From Iris pallida (lineage: Eukaryota; Streptophyta; Magnoliopsida; Asparagales; Iridaceae), in contig JANAVB010012074.1 of the NCBI GenBank assembly GCA_029216955.1, positions 18,699 through 82,698 of the forward strand: DNA of 64,000 nucleotides. Reading direction: 5' to 3'. Shown here piece after piece: positions 23,378 through 36,546 of the stretch. How positions within the stretch are numbered: the stretch's first letter is position 1; every line of letters starts with the position of its first letter. A program made the position numbers and the translations under genes. The notes under the pieces were generated by a model that worked only from the letters and a program-made list of their open reading frames with translations, had not been told where the DNA came from and made no database searches.

Positions 23378-24059
23378 TTGTCCCTGAATGTCGGAAAGTA
23401 GCTCACAACAGCCTTTACTGTGGTGCACATCTGACCATTGTTCTAAAAATCACATCATTAGTGTTAGAATGGACCGAACTAAAGTTTGATTGACTCCAGA
23501 AGCAATAGAACTAACCGCTTCAGACATGTATGATTGTCCATTTTGTTAACAATGGGGGAGAGAGTCCCATCGTAGTCTAGGAACCACCTATATTTAGGTC
23601 ATCGAACATCTTGAGAGCAGATGAATGCTTCCTCTGTATAATAAAAGACCCACCTATATTTAGGTCCCTTCAAAAACTAAGGAAAAAAATAGATTTTTAT
23701 GAATCTTAAGAACTAACTGTCCACAAGTCGACCTCGTCTGCGATGTCAGGGGAGGAGGCGAGCGCGGCACCGGCTCTACCGTCGGTTCGCCGAGGAGGCA
23801 CTCATCAAGTCGACCAACGCATTGATCATCCTACCGCGGGACCCAACTTCGAGGTGCCCCATGTTCTTCTTCTTCCCCCTGACGCGTCGGTACTGGATGT
23901 GCATTCCCAGTGCTGGAGAAGAAGACTAAGCCCTAATTAAACTAAAATCAAACAAGCACGTACCTTTGTAGCTTTGCCGAAGATGCAGGTCTTCCAGCCT
24001 CTTCGCTGCTTTGCCGGTGATGGAGGAGTGCCGGTCATAGCAGGCGGCATGGAAGACAT
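23378..24059 (-). pseudogene. Captured fragment: trehalose-6-phosphate phosphatase
   Basis: The diagnostic part is FLDYDGTLSPIV (about 23590-23550), which contains the DxDGT nucleophile motif of HAD phosphatases in the form used by plant trehalose-6-phosphate phosphatases. The next exon (about 23440-23378) reads TVKAVVSYFPTFRDK, where the family has a V..YFPTAI..GR..DKV segment; part of the motif is missing. Upstream, 23930-23770 reads HLEVGSRGRMINALVDLMSA, similar to the N-terminal region of plant TPPs but then broken by a stop. A 32-codon ATG exon (24059-23964, MSSMPPAMTGTPPSPAK...) ends at GTACGT. The enzyme converts trehalose-6-phosphate to trehalose in sugar signalling. Incomplete; the first exon's membership is inferred from position. 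Confidence 0.8.
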
Positions 24060-24207
24060 CAAGTAGAAGCGAGAGAGAGAGAGGGAGAGAGAGAAAGGAA
24101 AGGGAATAATGAAAATACAGTGCAGGAATTGGGAATTTTTTCCATGCTAACACTTTGCTGCTTTCTCACGTGGAATACATGTGATTTACTTTTTAATTTT
24201 TTAATAT

Positions 24208-24345
24208 TCTTTGTTACGGTTTTTACTGTCACAAAAGTTATAAAAATAATAAAATTATAAAATTAGAATTTTAGTAACGCTTGTTCAATTATTGTAACGA
24301 TTATTACCGTTACAAGATTGTCACGGTAATAACCGTTACTAATTA
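24208..24345. repeat. Right subterminal repeats of CACTA element 1
   Basis: Variants of GTTACGG...CCGTTAC, including TCACGGTAATAACCGTTAC near 24317-24335, in inverted relation to the left set. They occupy the last 180 bases before the terminal repeat. Confidence 0.75.
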
Positions 24346-24386
24346 AAAAAAATGATGTGTTGCAATTTGCTTGTTTTGGTGTAGTG

Positions 24387-26324
24387 TCCTTGAAGTTCTT
24401 AGGAATATAGTTAGAGTAATTTAACGACTGCGATGGCTAAACAGAAGCGCATTGTCGCCAATTATCTGGAAGGGAGAATGTTGGTTCACTGCAGCCAGCA
24501 GCGCACTGGCGAGCCACAACCTATAGAATTGAAATCATTTTGAAGAATTATAGTTTATGGAACATTGCTAAAACTATGTCCTAGTTGACCTCTTTAGATC
24601 TTAGATGCCCTTGTGTCAATATAAAGTAGAGTACCTGATAGCTTATCACATCTGAATCACGAAACCAAGGGTTTACCACAGCCAGAATATATGGGCGAGG
24701 TATAATTCTCGGTAAAATGACTTAGACGTGATTACAAGTTTAGGATACTATAGAAAGATGCCCTATGTGCCCCATAAGATCCAAAGCCAATACTAGCTAG
24801 TGAAAGTTCTGTAAGTTGAGTAGCATGTCTCCCAACCTAGCATTATGTGGTCCTTATGATCTATTGACGAGGTAATTGACCGACACTAATAAGTTACCTA
24901 GAACATAGAATCTAGAGTTCCATAACCCATTAGTCGACCAAGGCCTTATGGATAGGAAGATAGTAGGATGAATGTATAAGCAAGAACACCAGGTAAGATT
25001 TTTGATTCTCTCAAAACTCGAACTACTTGTGCCTCCTTTCCAAAAATCTCGCCTACTTATATTTTGACTATCTTGACCAATGCTGCTATTATAGCCTAGT
25101 TTTGCAAGCTTACTCTTTTATCGAGCTTGATTCGAGACATGTTTATTGGAGACGCCCGCTAACATATTGTCTAATCAGAATCATTGTATTACGGTCTGAT
25201 CAACCATGATGCATTTTGTTCGCTCTTCATCTAATTACCTTACGTGGATTGAGATGTAGATGTCTTTAGGATCTCATCCGCGACTGCTTTGACAATTCCT
25301 CTTGAATTATACATTCGCCTTTGAATCACGTAATTGTATTCAGTGACATCATTCTTGAACTCTTTATTGTTTTTGGTCTTTCACTGATTTGGAAAGACGA
25401 AAGCTCGTAATTGATAGATAGATAGAGAGTATTCCCCATGGCTATGATAGTTGTATACGCAAGTGTAGCTACCATCGGCAAGCCCTGTGACTGGAACCTT
25501 GCCTTGAGTTACTCGTCCTCCCTTTGATACTAAACCTACTATCTTGATCTTCTAGTCATTGGAGTCTGAGAATGATTAGGATATTTCCCTTGATCTAATG
25601 CCAACCTAGGAGACTACCTATTCTCAAGAAACCAAATGTTGTGAGCCTCTAATCATTTGTTTGAAGCTTGATTTAACTAGATCCCTTGTGACAATAGTCT
25701 GGCAGGTTTGACACAAATAGAAATTCATGACTCAGTTGTTAGAAATATTTTTATATGATATGCCTTAGAGTTGGTTACCCCGTCAATAACTCTTGTATAC
25801 TATAGACGAGTAGATCGTTCTCCTATTATCGACCATATGTCATTGTACACACTCGTTTTCCATTTATTGAGGAACGATCCTTGACCTGACTTATATCTAC
25901 TGTATTCCGTTATGCCGTGCCTTATTCTTTACTAACAAGAGTCGAGGTATAATATCCGGACTTTGGAATCCTTCTAACTCCATTATTCCTAAAACCATAT
26001 CCTAGCTTCTAAGGTGGGTAGACTGTAAGCCTTCTAAAATTTTAGGATATACAAGAATTACCGATTTATTAGAATAAATTCCATTAGGATGATAATTAGT
26101 GCCCCATGGACTCCCAATTTTCCATTTAGATTATTTTGTGTCCCCGACCGTGTCACTAATATTCGGAGCACGAGACCAGCTGTTACCTTCCAACAAATTT
26201 AATATGAAAGATCTAGACAAGTCCACCTTCATATAGGTATATCATCTCCCACTCAAACCCGTCCCCTTGTACTCTATTTTTGTGCTACGAGTTTCAGGTT
26301 AAAAGGACTAGCTATAACCCTTAC
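24387..26324 (+). mobile_element. Internal region 1, middle part
   Basis: Starts with the right duplication TCC of CACTA element 1 and ends with CTTAC (26320-26324), the left duplication of the solo LTR. Co-linear with 44780-46585 and 60804-60935 of the second unit, with a few percent difference by eye. No gag, protease, RT or integrase motif is visible; the longest frame is 60 codons. This supports a non-coding internal domain. Confidence 0.75.
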
Positions 26325-29300
26325 TGTGAAACCCGTAAATTTCTAGACTACAATTTCTATTTGCTAATTAAATTTTTCTAAGTAATGTTATCAATTTGAA
26401 GTTGTGAATTATCAATTTAATATTAGTAATTATTTTAATCATTTTAAATAATGTGTTGTAAATTTATAAAATAATATTATGTAAGAGTTTAGAAAAGAAA
26501 AAAAAATATATTCTTTTCAAAATTGTTAAACAAGGAATTTTGATTGACAGTCCAGACCCGAACCCGGTTAGAATCCTAAGACATAAATCAATTTTAGATT
26601 AAATAAAGATTTAAAATTATGTTGTAAATTTTCTAAAAAAAAGAAATTATGATTTTGTAAGCCCAAATATTAACCCTTTTAATCTTTAGGCCCAAGCCTT
26701 TAGGCCCAATAGCCAAATCAATTAATTGGGCCAAACCCAATTGTTCAAAACCAATCCTTACCAAGCCTTTAGTTTTTGAGTTTAAGCTCTAAAAGCTTGC
26801 TGTGGGAAAGCTTTGGAATTAATTTCCTTAGTTTTAGAGCTTAAAAGCTCTGAAGGGATTCATTTCCAAACCCAAGCCTCTTTAAGCCCATTAGCCTTTT
26901 AAGACTAAACTTAATTTATGAGAGAGAGAGAGAGAAGTTGAATTCTCATTAGTTGTCCTGTTGGTTTCTTTTTGGAATCGAAGACGCTTGGTCCTCTCGG
27001 TTAGCCACCCGACGCCGACCCCTAGCCTCCCCGACCGGCCGAACGGCCAACTCTTCCTCTCCTATTCCGGTAACTGCACCCCCTTCCTATTTAAGCTCTC
27101 CTCCTCCATCTATTTTTCCCTCATCACCATCACTCCTCACTCCCGTGCCCTAACCCCCAATTTTCCGGCGAACTCCGACCCGAGCCCCGCGGCCCCTTAC
27201 CGGGCCATCCGACCGGCGCACCCCAGCCGTCCGATCGCCGGCGTTCAACCCCGCGCGCCCCTCTGCTGTTCCGATCTACTCCCCGGCGCTGACCGCGTGG
27301 TTCGGTACGTGCTGACGGTGTCTCCGTCTCTGTTTCCGCACTGTGACGGTTCCGTTCCGCTTCGGTTTCGGTACACTCTGACCTGATAAATTCTTTTACT
27401 GTCTATGATGATATTGGTCCAACCCAATTCCTGTGGGAATTCGGGATTTCGGATTCGTTCCGTTCCGTTTTTGGTTTCGGAATTTTTCGTCGGATTCGGA
27501 ATTTCTTTCAGTAGATTCTTCCTCTTTAGGAAAATATTGATGTGGATTTTCTGTGGGTTTTTCCGATGATTTCGGGATTTCCGTTTCATTCTCGGGTTTT
27601 CCGAGAATTTGCGGGATAATTTGGAAATCTGATTTTTATACGTAAAACATATGGAGGTTCTGTTCTCTGATTCAGAGTTTCGGATTTATATACATATATA
27701 TATACTGGGTTCTTTGCTATGAGAATAAAGTTTGGATAATGGTATGAAGTTTTTCTTTAGGTTCTGTTGGAGTTTTTGGTTTTATACTTGTGATGGAAAT
27801 ATTTTTCCTCTTGGAAAGATGGTTTCTGTTGGGTTGGTTTATTGGGTTCCTTAGTACTATTTGGTTATTCGGTTACATATAAATGCTGGATTGGCTTTGG
27901 AAAAGTATTTCTATATGGATGGTTATATAAATATCGGGTTTGGGATTATTTTGCAGGTTAACGGAAGCACTTCCAGTTCTTGGGTTGACCGAAAACAAAG
28001 GGAATGCTGTCAAAATTTTTGGAAAAAAATTAATAAAATGGTTTTAAAATGATTTTGGTATTTTGGGCGACAACCATAATTGGTTACTGGGCCCCAACGA
28101 AATGCAAACGCACCGATTCGACCGGACGTTGAGGCAGAGTAGTTGAAAACGAAGTTGGACCAGAGTCTGAGACTTATAATTTTTAAATAATATTTTGGAA
28201 ATTTACTTTTGTTAAATTGTAGGTAATTTTTCGGACTAACCAGTTTCTTTTCTTATTTCAATTTATTGTAATTGTAAGGGGCATAAGCCCAGGCCTGTAA
28301 TAAGTAGGAAATAATTTTATTTTATGTTCTGGGTTTGTGGAAAGCGTAGGAAAATTAAAGATATTCTAAACTCATGATTTTCTCATTTTTAAGGAAAAGA
28401 AAATTTATTCTTTATATTTTTCAAAGTTTTCAAATGAATATATACCAAGTTTTGTACGTAATTTGATAAAATACAAGTTTTCTCGAAAAACCAAAGTAAT
28501 TTTGACTTTCTAAAACAACGCACTAGTAAACGTTGTGGTTAACTAAAATTGACTAGGAAAGACAAATAGAGATTGTAACTAGATAACTTGTGATTGCTTC
28601 TGAAATAAGTTTCCGGAATATAGGGTTCGAGGAGGTTTCTGACTGTTAACCCCGAAGTACCGACTCTCCAGTTTGATCAAGTTTAAGGCAAGTACAGTTG
28701 TGATTGTTTGCAACTTAATTAGTAATAGTAATCTTGCATGCTTAAACCACATTTATACACGGAACTCTCTCCTAGAGTATTGATTGTTATTATCTCATTG
28801 CCTCATTGAATCTAATTGACTCGGGATATTGGGGGAGTAGTGTAGCGTATATGACCAATACCCCTCATTGAATCTAATTGAATCTAATTGTACGAGCTTA
28901 CCCCTCTCACACACGGGGATAGGCCGGACCATATCAGTGAATCATCCCAAACCGGTCATAGTCGTTACTTACTCAAATCACATGTTTTCAATTGTAGAAC
29001 TGTTGGAAAATATTGCATTTCTAAATTGTTCATAATTGCAAATTGCTAATTATTAGTTGAATTGTAGATTTTCATAATTGTACTTTGCTCCCTCCTGACT
29101 GGAGACCAACATTTTTAGGTTACACTGAGGATGACCTATTCCAGAGTATCTGAGGACTCAGAGCTATTGTTCAACAATCCTGACTTGTACCCGGCGGTAC
29201 TACCTGACGATGATGGCACGGCGTCTCCTTAGATGCTGTTGGTGTTAGTTAGATTTACTTCAGTTTATGGTCTTTAAACTTTTGTACTGGACAAGTTTTT

Positions 29301-29451
29301 ATTATCGAATAAATGTTATTGTGGCAATTTTAGTCTTAAATGTTGTTGAATAACCTGCACATGGATTACAGCTTACTGCCGCCGTCTCATCAACGGTGCA
29401 GGCTGGGCATGATCCGATTCGACCCAAGTATTTGGGGACCGGGTCGTGACA
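26325..29451 (+). mobile_element. Solo LTR of another gypsy-like family (3,127 bp)
   Basis: Starts TGTGAAACCCGT, ends CGGGTCGTGACA, and is flanked by perfect CTTAC repeats (26320-26324 and 29452-29456). The second unit has the uninterrupted site near 60935, confirming insertion. It carries TCCTGACTGGAGACC followed by TTTTTAG near 29093-29118, and a GGCTGGGC block before the end, shared in design with the array LTRs. A GC-rich transcribed-leader-like part (26990-27370) gives open frames on both strands that I do not treat as genes. A single LTR with a target duplication implies loss of the internal region by LTR-LTR recombination. Confidence 0.9.
27088..27095 (+). promoter_or_regulatory. TATA box of the solo LTR
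   Basis: TATTTAAG preceded by CCTTCC and followed after about 25-30 bases by a CT-rich start region, the usual layout of a plant pol II LTR promoter. Position within the LTR (about 760 bases in) is plausible for the U3/R border. Confidence 0.55.
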
Positions 29452-30683
29452 CTTACCATAGTACCTACCCGGTATACTTTCCGACTTCTATTAGAGCCTT
29501 AACTTTGACTTAATTCCTGCGACCCAATATACGGTTGTGACCTACTCGAAGACCACTATGCACATGCCATTAGTGTGCCACCCAATTGAGGCCTCATGTT
29601 CAATTTAACACAAAAGTCACTGAAGGCGCATTTTGGGCTTTAGGAACCTAGCTAACCAACCTGACTAACAACTAGCTCAACCACTTGGGTGGAATCCTAT
29701 TCTAGGTTACCCTAATCTAGTAGAAATAGTTTTATCATTGGGATCTTATTTAGTCAATATAGATTGAAACCCAATGTTCATCCAACCAACGACTGACGTC
29801 CAATAGGGAACCCATTAAGACCCAGTGAAACCCATCCATGCATACCACCATATCTGGACTATAAAACCGAACTATTAAAATAGGTCCCTATACCGATTAC
29901 TTAGGCTCCACCTCATAGAATGTGCATTCATTCGTAACCCTTATTCCATCTACCTGGAAGTCGCGATACGACCTTGTACTACACTTATACCCTTGCTCGT
30001 GTGTTTAAATAACCACGGAAAAGATCACCATCTTGATTTCTCAAATTCCGTTCTATTTTGGAATTTTGTTTAGATTAGAAATTCGAGAACGGAGTTTCTG
30101 TATTGTACGGATTGCAAGTCCCTCTAAGAAATGAAGGGTTCTTCGATTTAGCAAGTGACTAGACTATAGTAGCCCAATCTAGCAAACAAGTCAATGGTTC
30201 ATAAACTTTCTTCCTATCTGTATTATTGGATATTCTCTACCGCTCTTGAAACTTCATATTTGCTCTTGATTGTTCTTTCTTATTTTCTTGTCTTTCTTAT
30301 TTCGGAGCGACGAATGGCCAAGCTTATTAGAATTTATTAATAATTCTTAGCTACTTGTATAAATTTGTTGCTTGTTAAATTTTGGGTTGTTTGATAGATA
30401 AGGGAGGATTATATATGCCATATGCAGTAGATATCTATTGGTAGAAATTTTAGCAATTAGTTGAAAGATTATAAAATTTTAGCGACAGGAGATTTGATAG
30501 AGTAGTGTGACCAAAGGTGGGTAGAAGTCCTCAAGTATTCGGAGTTATAAAATGGCTAGAAAAGGTTATAAAATATTTTGAGAAATTAAATTGAGGAGAT
30601 TAAGGTAATAGTAGATTTTAAATTTTAAGAATAGTTACGAATTAGAATTTCGAGGACGAAATTATTTTTAAGGTGGGTAGATT
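29452..30683 (+). mobile_element. Internal region 1, right part with polypurine tract
   Basis: From the right CTTAC duplication to LTR2. It ends TTTCGAGGACGAAATTATT and then AAGGTGGGTAGATT just before TGTAGCTCC, the placement expected of the plus-strand primer (polypurine tract). Co-linear with 60936-62158. No coding frame. Confidence 0.75.
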
Positions 30684-31406
30684 TGTAGCTCCCCTTCCCG
30701 AAACTTTGAAAATATGTTATTTTTAATTATTTTATTCGAATGATAATTTTTTGATTTTTGTAAATAATTATTTAGTTAATTATTACGGTAGATGGTTTTA
30801 GTCATGATTAGGGATTGGAGTACAAGATGACTAGAAATTATGGCACGGATAGTGCAGTAGCGTACTTTGACTAGAGTTTAGCCATGGTAGGGGAAGGCCG
30901 AGCCATAGTGATATCCTAACTAGGAAAACCAGACCAAGTTGTGACATGACCATTATAAATAGTTTAATTATTTATTATTATTATTATTTGAAATTTAAGT
31001 GATCCGGTTGTACCCGACTGGTCCGGACTGGACCCGGACCGGACCAAGCCCATGTAGTCATATTGAAGATCGATTTCGATCGATCTAATGCCATATTAGA
31101 AATTCTAATTGAACACACTTTTCGACAACATGTAGGGCTCCACAACCGAATTCGCAGAAGTTGATTTCATCGACTATGCGTCGAGAAATCGGATCCCGAA
31201 GTTGACCGAAAATCTGTTTTAAAAACTAAAAAACCTTCGATATGACGTGCATCCTGCCAATCCGGACGACTTGATCGCGAACCAAAAGCATCGAAAGATG
31301 CGTAATGGCTTCGTGGACGTGTGGGCTTTGACGGAATTCAAATTGGTCGCGTGTGTGCGACGAATTTGATGCGTATCCGTCGAAATTCACCGTATCGGCC
31401 TCTGTA

Positions 31407-31620
31407 CACTACAAAAAAGTTGGCTTTTGGGACAACACTTTTAAGAACTCTAGTTTTAAACGTCCTAAAAAATTATTATTTGGGACTGCTATATTTTTTG
31501 TAACAAAAAATAAATTTATTGGTAACAGATTGAAAAATGGATCTCTTATTTGGGACTATTAATAATTTTCGTTCCAAATAAATTTTGTTCCCCCCAAAAT
31601 TTTTCAGAGTTCCCCCCAAA
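31407..31620. repeat. Left subterminal repeats of CACTA element 3
   Basis: Repeated TTTGGGAC, GTCCTAAA and CGTTCCAAATAA variants in both orientations close to the left end, the likely transposase-binding region by analogy with other CACTA elements. Confidence 0.6.
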
Positions 31621-34600
31621 AGTTTTCCCGTGTGCTCGTGGAGTATAAGAAAACCAAAATCTGCAGCAGTGCTATAAAGGGGGGAAACACTTTTTTCAGC
31701 GGTGCTCTGAAGGAGAAAAACAAAATCTCCTCCTCCTTTCTTCAACGATTCTCTGAAGATCTCCTCCTCTTTCTCCTCCTTCTCTCCTAACAACATAATT
31801 TTAGGGCAAATAGTTTTTTTTTTGCTTTACATGTCTGGATACAATTTTGTCTAGTGAGATTTCGTTACCGTCCCTGACGTGCATCAGCAATTTCGTAGCC
31901 GACATCTGTATTCCTCAGCAACATCAGTAAGATTTCTATTTTTGTTAATTTTTTGTTTGATGAAAACAGGTTAAACTCTGTAAGTTCTTTATTGTTTGAA
32001 GAAAAAATCAATTTTCTTGTTTAGGAACTTTCAAATTAATTATGAAAGACGTTCATACAGACTTCTCATTATTTAGGTGGAAAATTTTACTTTTGATGTG
32101 TCAGGGAGTGATATTTTGTTTGTTTGGGAGTGCTTTCCTCCTTCCATATGTCTATGATATTATGGTTTCCAGTTTAATTCATATGACAGCTTAGTTGTGT
32201 GAAAGGGAAGCCCCCAGCTAGCAGGGTTGATATAATGATGTGAAATATTTAGGGAGCAACTTCCACACATCCACAGATGATCAAGAAAGGTATTGTGTTG
32301 ATTCCCTTTTCATGGTTTTCTGATAGTGAAGTAGAGAGAACCATTGGTTCCTGATATTTCAAGCAACGTCGAAAAGCCTATCTAGACACATGCTAATACC
32401 GTAGGGCTTCCTAGAAGCATTAACACTGCAAAAATAATAATAATCGAACCCATGTTTTTGTTGTGTCAAGCATCAAAATGACACTTTCCAAAATATGCTA
32501 GGGCAGGACAAACCTTATGTGTGTGTGTATCGTCGTGTTTGTATCGTGTCGAGAAATATTCATGTCCGTGTAACATAAGCATACATGAAGGTAACTAAGT
32601 TGCCCCTTTGTCCATTGGCCCTGTTAGACCAACGAAGAAAGATCCTGGCAGAGGTTACCATATGCAAATGTTGGGCTTCTATGTGCTTCCACTATAAAAA
32701 AATTGAGCACTACCTATCTCATAATTAATGAGATCAATTTTGACCAATATTTGTGTGCATGTAGTACTGCAAACAACTCATGGCAAGACGGTGCAGATAT
32801 GAATTTTGAAATAAATTCACCTGTTACCTCTATATTGATTCCGCCTATAGTTGAATTGTAAAACAGTGCACCTTCTTCTGGAATTAATTGCTTAGTTTGG
32901 TGTACAGATCTTGTTCAAAACACTTGCTCCTATAAAAGAGGTTCTATGAGGTATCAACAATAATCTATGATTTGTTTCATTATAATCTTCATCTTGTTCA
33001 TCTCTCGACTTTATGTTCTTGGCAATGTTTCATATATTTCATTGTTTGCAGTATAGTTATTACTTTTACCGATGCCATTAATTTTTCTTTTCTTTTCAAA
33101 CTTTGCTCAGAAAATTTGAAGGGGAGTAGAATTCTCCTTTCCCTCTTCCCATTTGTAAGCACATTGAACAACAAGGAGTGTTCAAATAAAAAAAGGAAAT
33201 AAACTGTCAACTCTGTGTATAATGGATAAAGTCCATTTTTTCACAATAAGAAAAAATATAATATAAAGCCTCTTCTTTCTGTTTGGATCTCATGAGTGAA
33301 TTTGAATTGTCAGATGTGTCACTTGTTTATTTTCTTCCCTTTGGTCTTTATGGATGGGTGAGGCATCTTTTCTCTGCTTTAGAAACAACATTTTAGTTCT
33401 GATTCATTCTGAACTAGAGAGGAATTTAAAGTCTGGTGTCATCAAAGAAATTAAAATTCACATATCGTAAATGCTGGTGGTGCCCCTTCTGATATGCTGC
33501 AATCAGTTGCCATGAGTTGTGTATGAATGGATGCAGGTTTCCAAGAGTTACTATGTATATATTTGAAATAAAATAAAATCCTATTAGTGAAAGATGATCA
33601 ATACTATTTACGGAATGATTGGGGGGCATTTTCTTGCTTTTTAGTCTTATAGATGTACTACATGTTCTGATGATACTTGGACCGAGGCATGTTGATATTA
33701 TTAACATGTATTTCTGAGCAGCTTGTAGGGGAAAAAGTTTTGTTAATACTTACATTTTTTATATTCATAATTTTGTCTTATATGTTTTAAATGTCCTTAT
33801 TTGGTTTTCCTTCCTGACTTTGTTTTCAGGGTACATGCTAGGCATACATGGATGGAGGATGGTAGGAAAACCTAGTGGGCTCTATTTCCAGTCTGGTAGT
33901 TACAATAGTCCTAGAGGTAACATAGGGACAATGCCATGGTTTTTTTGCTAGTGAACTCTTCCCCACTTTACTTTTTATTGTATGTTATGTCTTTTCATGT
34001 TAAATTGTCCTATAATATATCACAGTCGGTTTGGTAGTGACGTCTTTTTATTCGTTACTGTGTAAATTATGTGATACCCAAACTGGATCCATTAATATAT
34101 CACACTTCAATATTTTTTCACTATCATTGGTCCTGCAAACTATGATTTGGATATTCAACTAGCCCAGGAAGTAGTCGATGGTCTTATAACTTATCAAACT
34201 ATCACTGACACCAATTTGACCTGTCAATCTGAGCCATTGATGATGGTATATGTATGTACATATTATATAGTACTATGGTACCTATTTTGGTCTTTTATAG
34301 TTGCGTACTGACATAGACTGGTATCAATTACAGAAATAAAAATATACATTTGGCAGTCCCTAGCAAAGCCAGATCAACCTCTGGTTTTTGAGGAGTTTGT
34401 TAACCTTACAAATGCAAGTACAAGCTATCTGAGAAATTTCTAGGGATCGCTTAAACGTGTACACATTGCTGCAAAATCCAAAAAAACATATTTGGGTCGA
34501 TCATCTTTGAAATGGTAGAGAAGCAAATTTACAAGGACTTGATGGCTAGCTGAACATAGAAACTTTTGTAGAAACAAAATTGAGCAGAAAATTGTTGGTC

Positions 34601-35957
34601 TATCCATTATGAACTATTATGATCATGTTGTATTGGCTTTGTGGTTTGCTGGTTTTCTCCTTTTCTCCTTTTATTTACCATGATTTAAGGTATCTCAGAA
34701 GCAATTATAAAAGCAGTATACTGCATCACTAGGTGCATCTTATTTTTGTTAACCATGATACTAAGAACTAGAGGAGAAATTTATAAGGTTAATGAAGAAA
34801 CATCTAAAATCTGAGTGGCCATGGCAAAATTCCTGAAAATAAAATCTGAGTGGCACCATCTTTCCATGTAGCCAGTTGAAACCTTCAGCCCTCTCCGTAA
34901 ACAATTTCTTTTGCCTTGTGTAAATTTACTTGTTTGGATGATTGCTTTTATATTTTGTATTAATTATTTGTGGTACACTCATACTTGAACATCACCTAGT
35001 CATTATTTTGAACTTCATTAGCAGCTTAATTTTGATTTCTTCGCCAATATGACCTAGTGCTATGCATTTAATATAGCTCTTGTTCACACAATCCAGTTTA
35101 CAAGGATTTTATAGTTGAATTGTGCCCCTAAATTTTTTTGATGGTTGTGTTGGAATTGCTGGAGAAATTTGAGGTTAAAACCTTTAACAATGTATCATCT
35201 GAAGAACTTTTTCTTGGTAAAGAATGAAAAGGATAGGGAAGAAAATGGATCCATGAAGTATTGGATTTGACTTAGCTTTTATGATATGATTCATTTTTTG
35301 TAATATATTGTCAGGAGCTTTTTCGGGTGGCCAGTTTGCCAATGGTTGAAAGTTGTATGTCTGGATACAATAGTTGAATGTTTGCGTATGGCCAGGTAAG
35401 TGTTATTATGTGCAGTTTATATATTTTCCAACATCTTAATTTTAGTGACAATGGTAGGAAATACTACTGCAAACATCATCCAATTAGTTTGTAATGAGCC
35501 ATGATCCGAGTGCATAAAGAAAATTGCTTAATATAACATTTGTCGTTGGTATCATAGTATTTGTAGGGGAAGCTCATGAATAAGACTACAATACTCAAAC
35601 TTTGAAATAAGAGATGTCAATACTCAAGCATTTGTAGGGGAAGCTCATTTTTTGTTTCCTATTAATGCATGCTAGTATCGGTCGTGGAAGAAGTAGTATG
35701 TATGTCAGTAAATCTCAGGGCATTGTGATATGTGCACTAGTCAAAGAAAGATGTGGCAATGGTGCTCTAATAGACCAAATACTTTTAGCATATTCTGCTT
35801 TAACTCCTCGAACATTAATAAATCACTTTAATGAACTCCTCGAACATTAGCAAATCTATATGATGAATGCACCTATGTGTAAGTTATACCTATATTGATA
35901 AATTTCCATAAAAAGCTATAAAGCAGTAGCAACTATAAATTAGTAGTAATCATATGT
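31621..35957. other. CACTA 3 interior, left, no identified gene
   Basis: A CT-rich leader-like tract at 31715-31795 (minus frame 31796-31476 is a compositional shadow). The rest is AT-rich with GTAAG- and TTTCAG-like splice signals, for example CAGGTAAGTG near 35392, but no exon longer than about 90 codons and no motif I can name. Could be a non-coding transcript or captured introns. Confidence 0.35.
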
Positions 35958-36538
35958 ATCTTTGTAACACCCTGTTTTCCAGATGAGGGTATTTTTGAAA
36001 TTTTGTAATTATAATTATTATTCATTGATATTTATTTCACATTATGATTTTTGGTAATTTTTAGTAATTTTTAAAATATTTAAAACTGTTTTAAGTCATG
36101 ACTTGTAATTTTGATGTGCTGCTAGTGAAACCTGAAAGACTGCATGACCTAGAGCCTAACCATGTCATTAGGATGATTTAATTATCATTTTTAGCCTAAG
36201 GGTATTTTGGTCATTTTGACTTATTTGATTTATTTGGTCATTTGTTGAATTAGTGAATTTCTAGGTTGACTTGACTTGTTGAGACCTAGTGAGCTAGCCT
36301 AGAAGCTAACCCTAGCCATGGTGACCCTAGTCTAACTTAGGGTAACCTACATTTAGTCATTAGAAACTAATTTTAGAATGAGGGGACTTGGTTTAGTAGA
36401 TTTAAGTCATGGTTCATAGTTTCATGAAATGACTTATGGCTAAATGATTTATTTTGATCATGACTTGGCCCATGGCCCATAACTAGAAGCCCTAACCCTA
36501 ACCAAACCCTAAATGACCAGCCATAGGGATCCCCACCC

Positions 36539-36546
36539 TATATAAA
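36539..36546 (+). promoter_or_regulatory. TATA box of the long solo LTR
   Basis: TATATAAA in CCCACCCTATATAAACAC, followed by a CT-rich start region about 30 bases on. CCCTAACCC-type repeats lie just upstream (36490-36515). Confidence 0.65.

Larger units (their letters stand above)
14746..24386. mobile_element. CACTA element 1 with multiple captured gene fragments (9,641 bp)
   Basis: Ends are CACTACACCA and its complement TGGTGTAGTG, flanked by TCC at 14743-14745 and 24387-24389. The empty site is present in the second unit near 44779-44783 (AGCTCCTTGAAG), which proves the insertion. Subterminal palindromic repeats (CGGTTATAACCG type) lie inside both ends. I find no TNPA or TNPD, so it would depend on transposase supplied in trans. 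The interior carries exon fragments of at least four host genes, all on the minus strand and most with splice signals, so it is a Pack-type CACTA. Confidence 0.9.

Noticed and set aside
26961..27589. 141-codon plus frame and 114-codon minus frame in the solo LTR
   Set aside because: GC-rich transcribed leader of an LTR; frames overlap on opposite strands and have no recognisable domain.
36488..36515. CCCTAACCC-like telomere motifs
   Set aside because: Only a few imperfect copies just upstream of an LTR TATA box; not a telomere or interstitial array.
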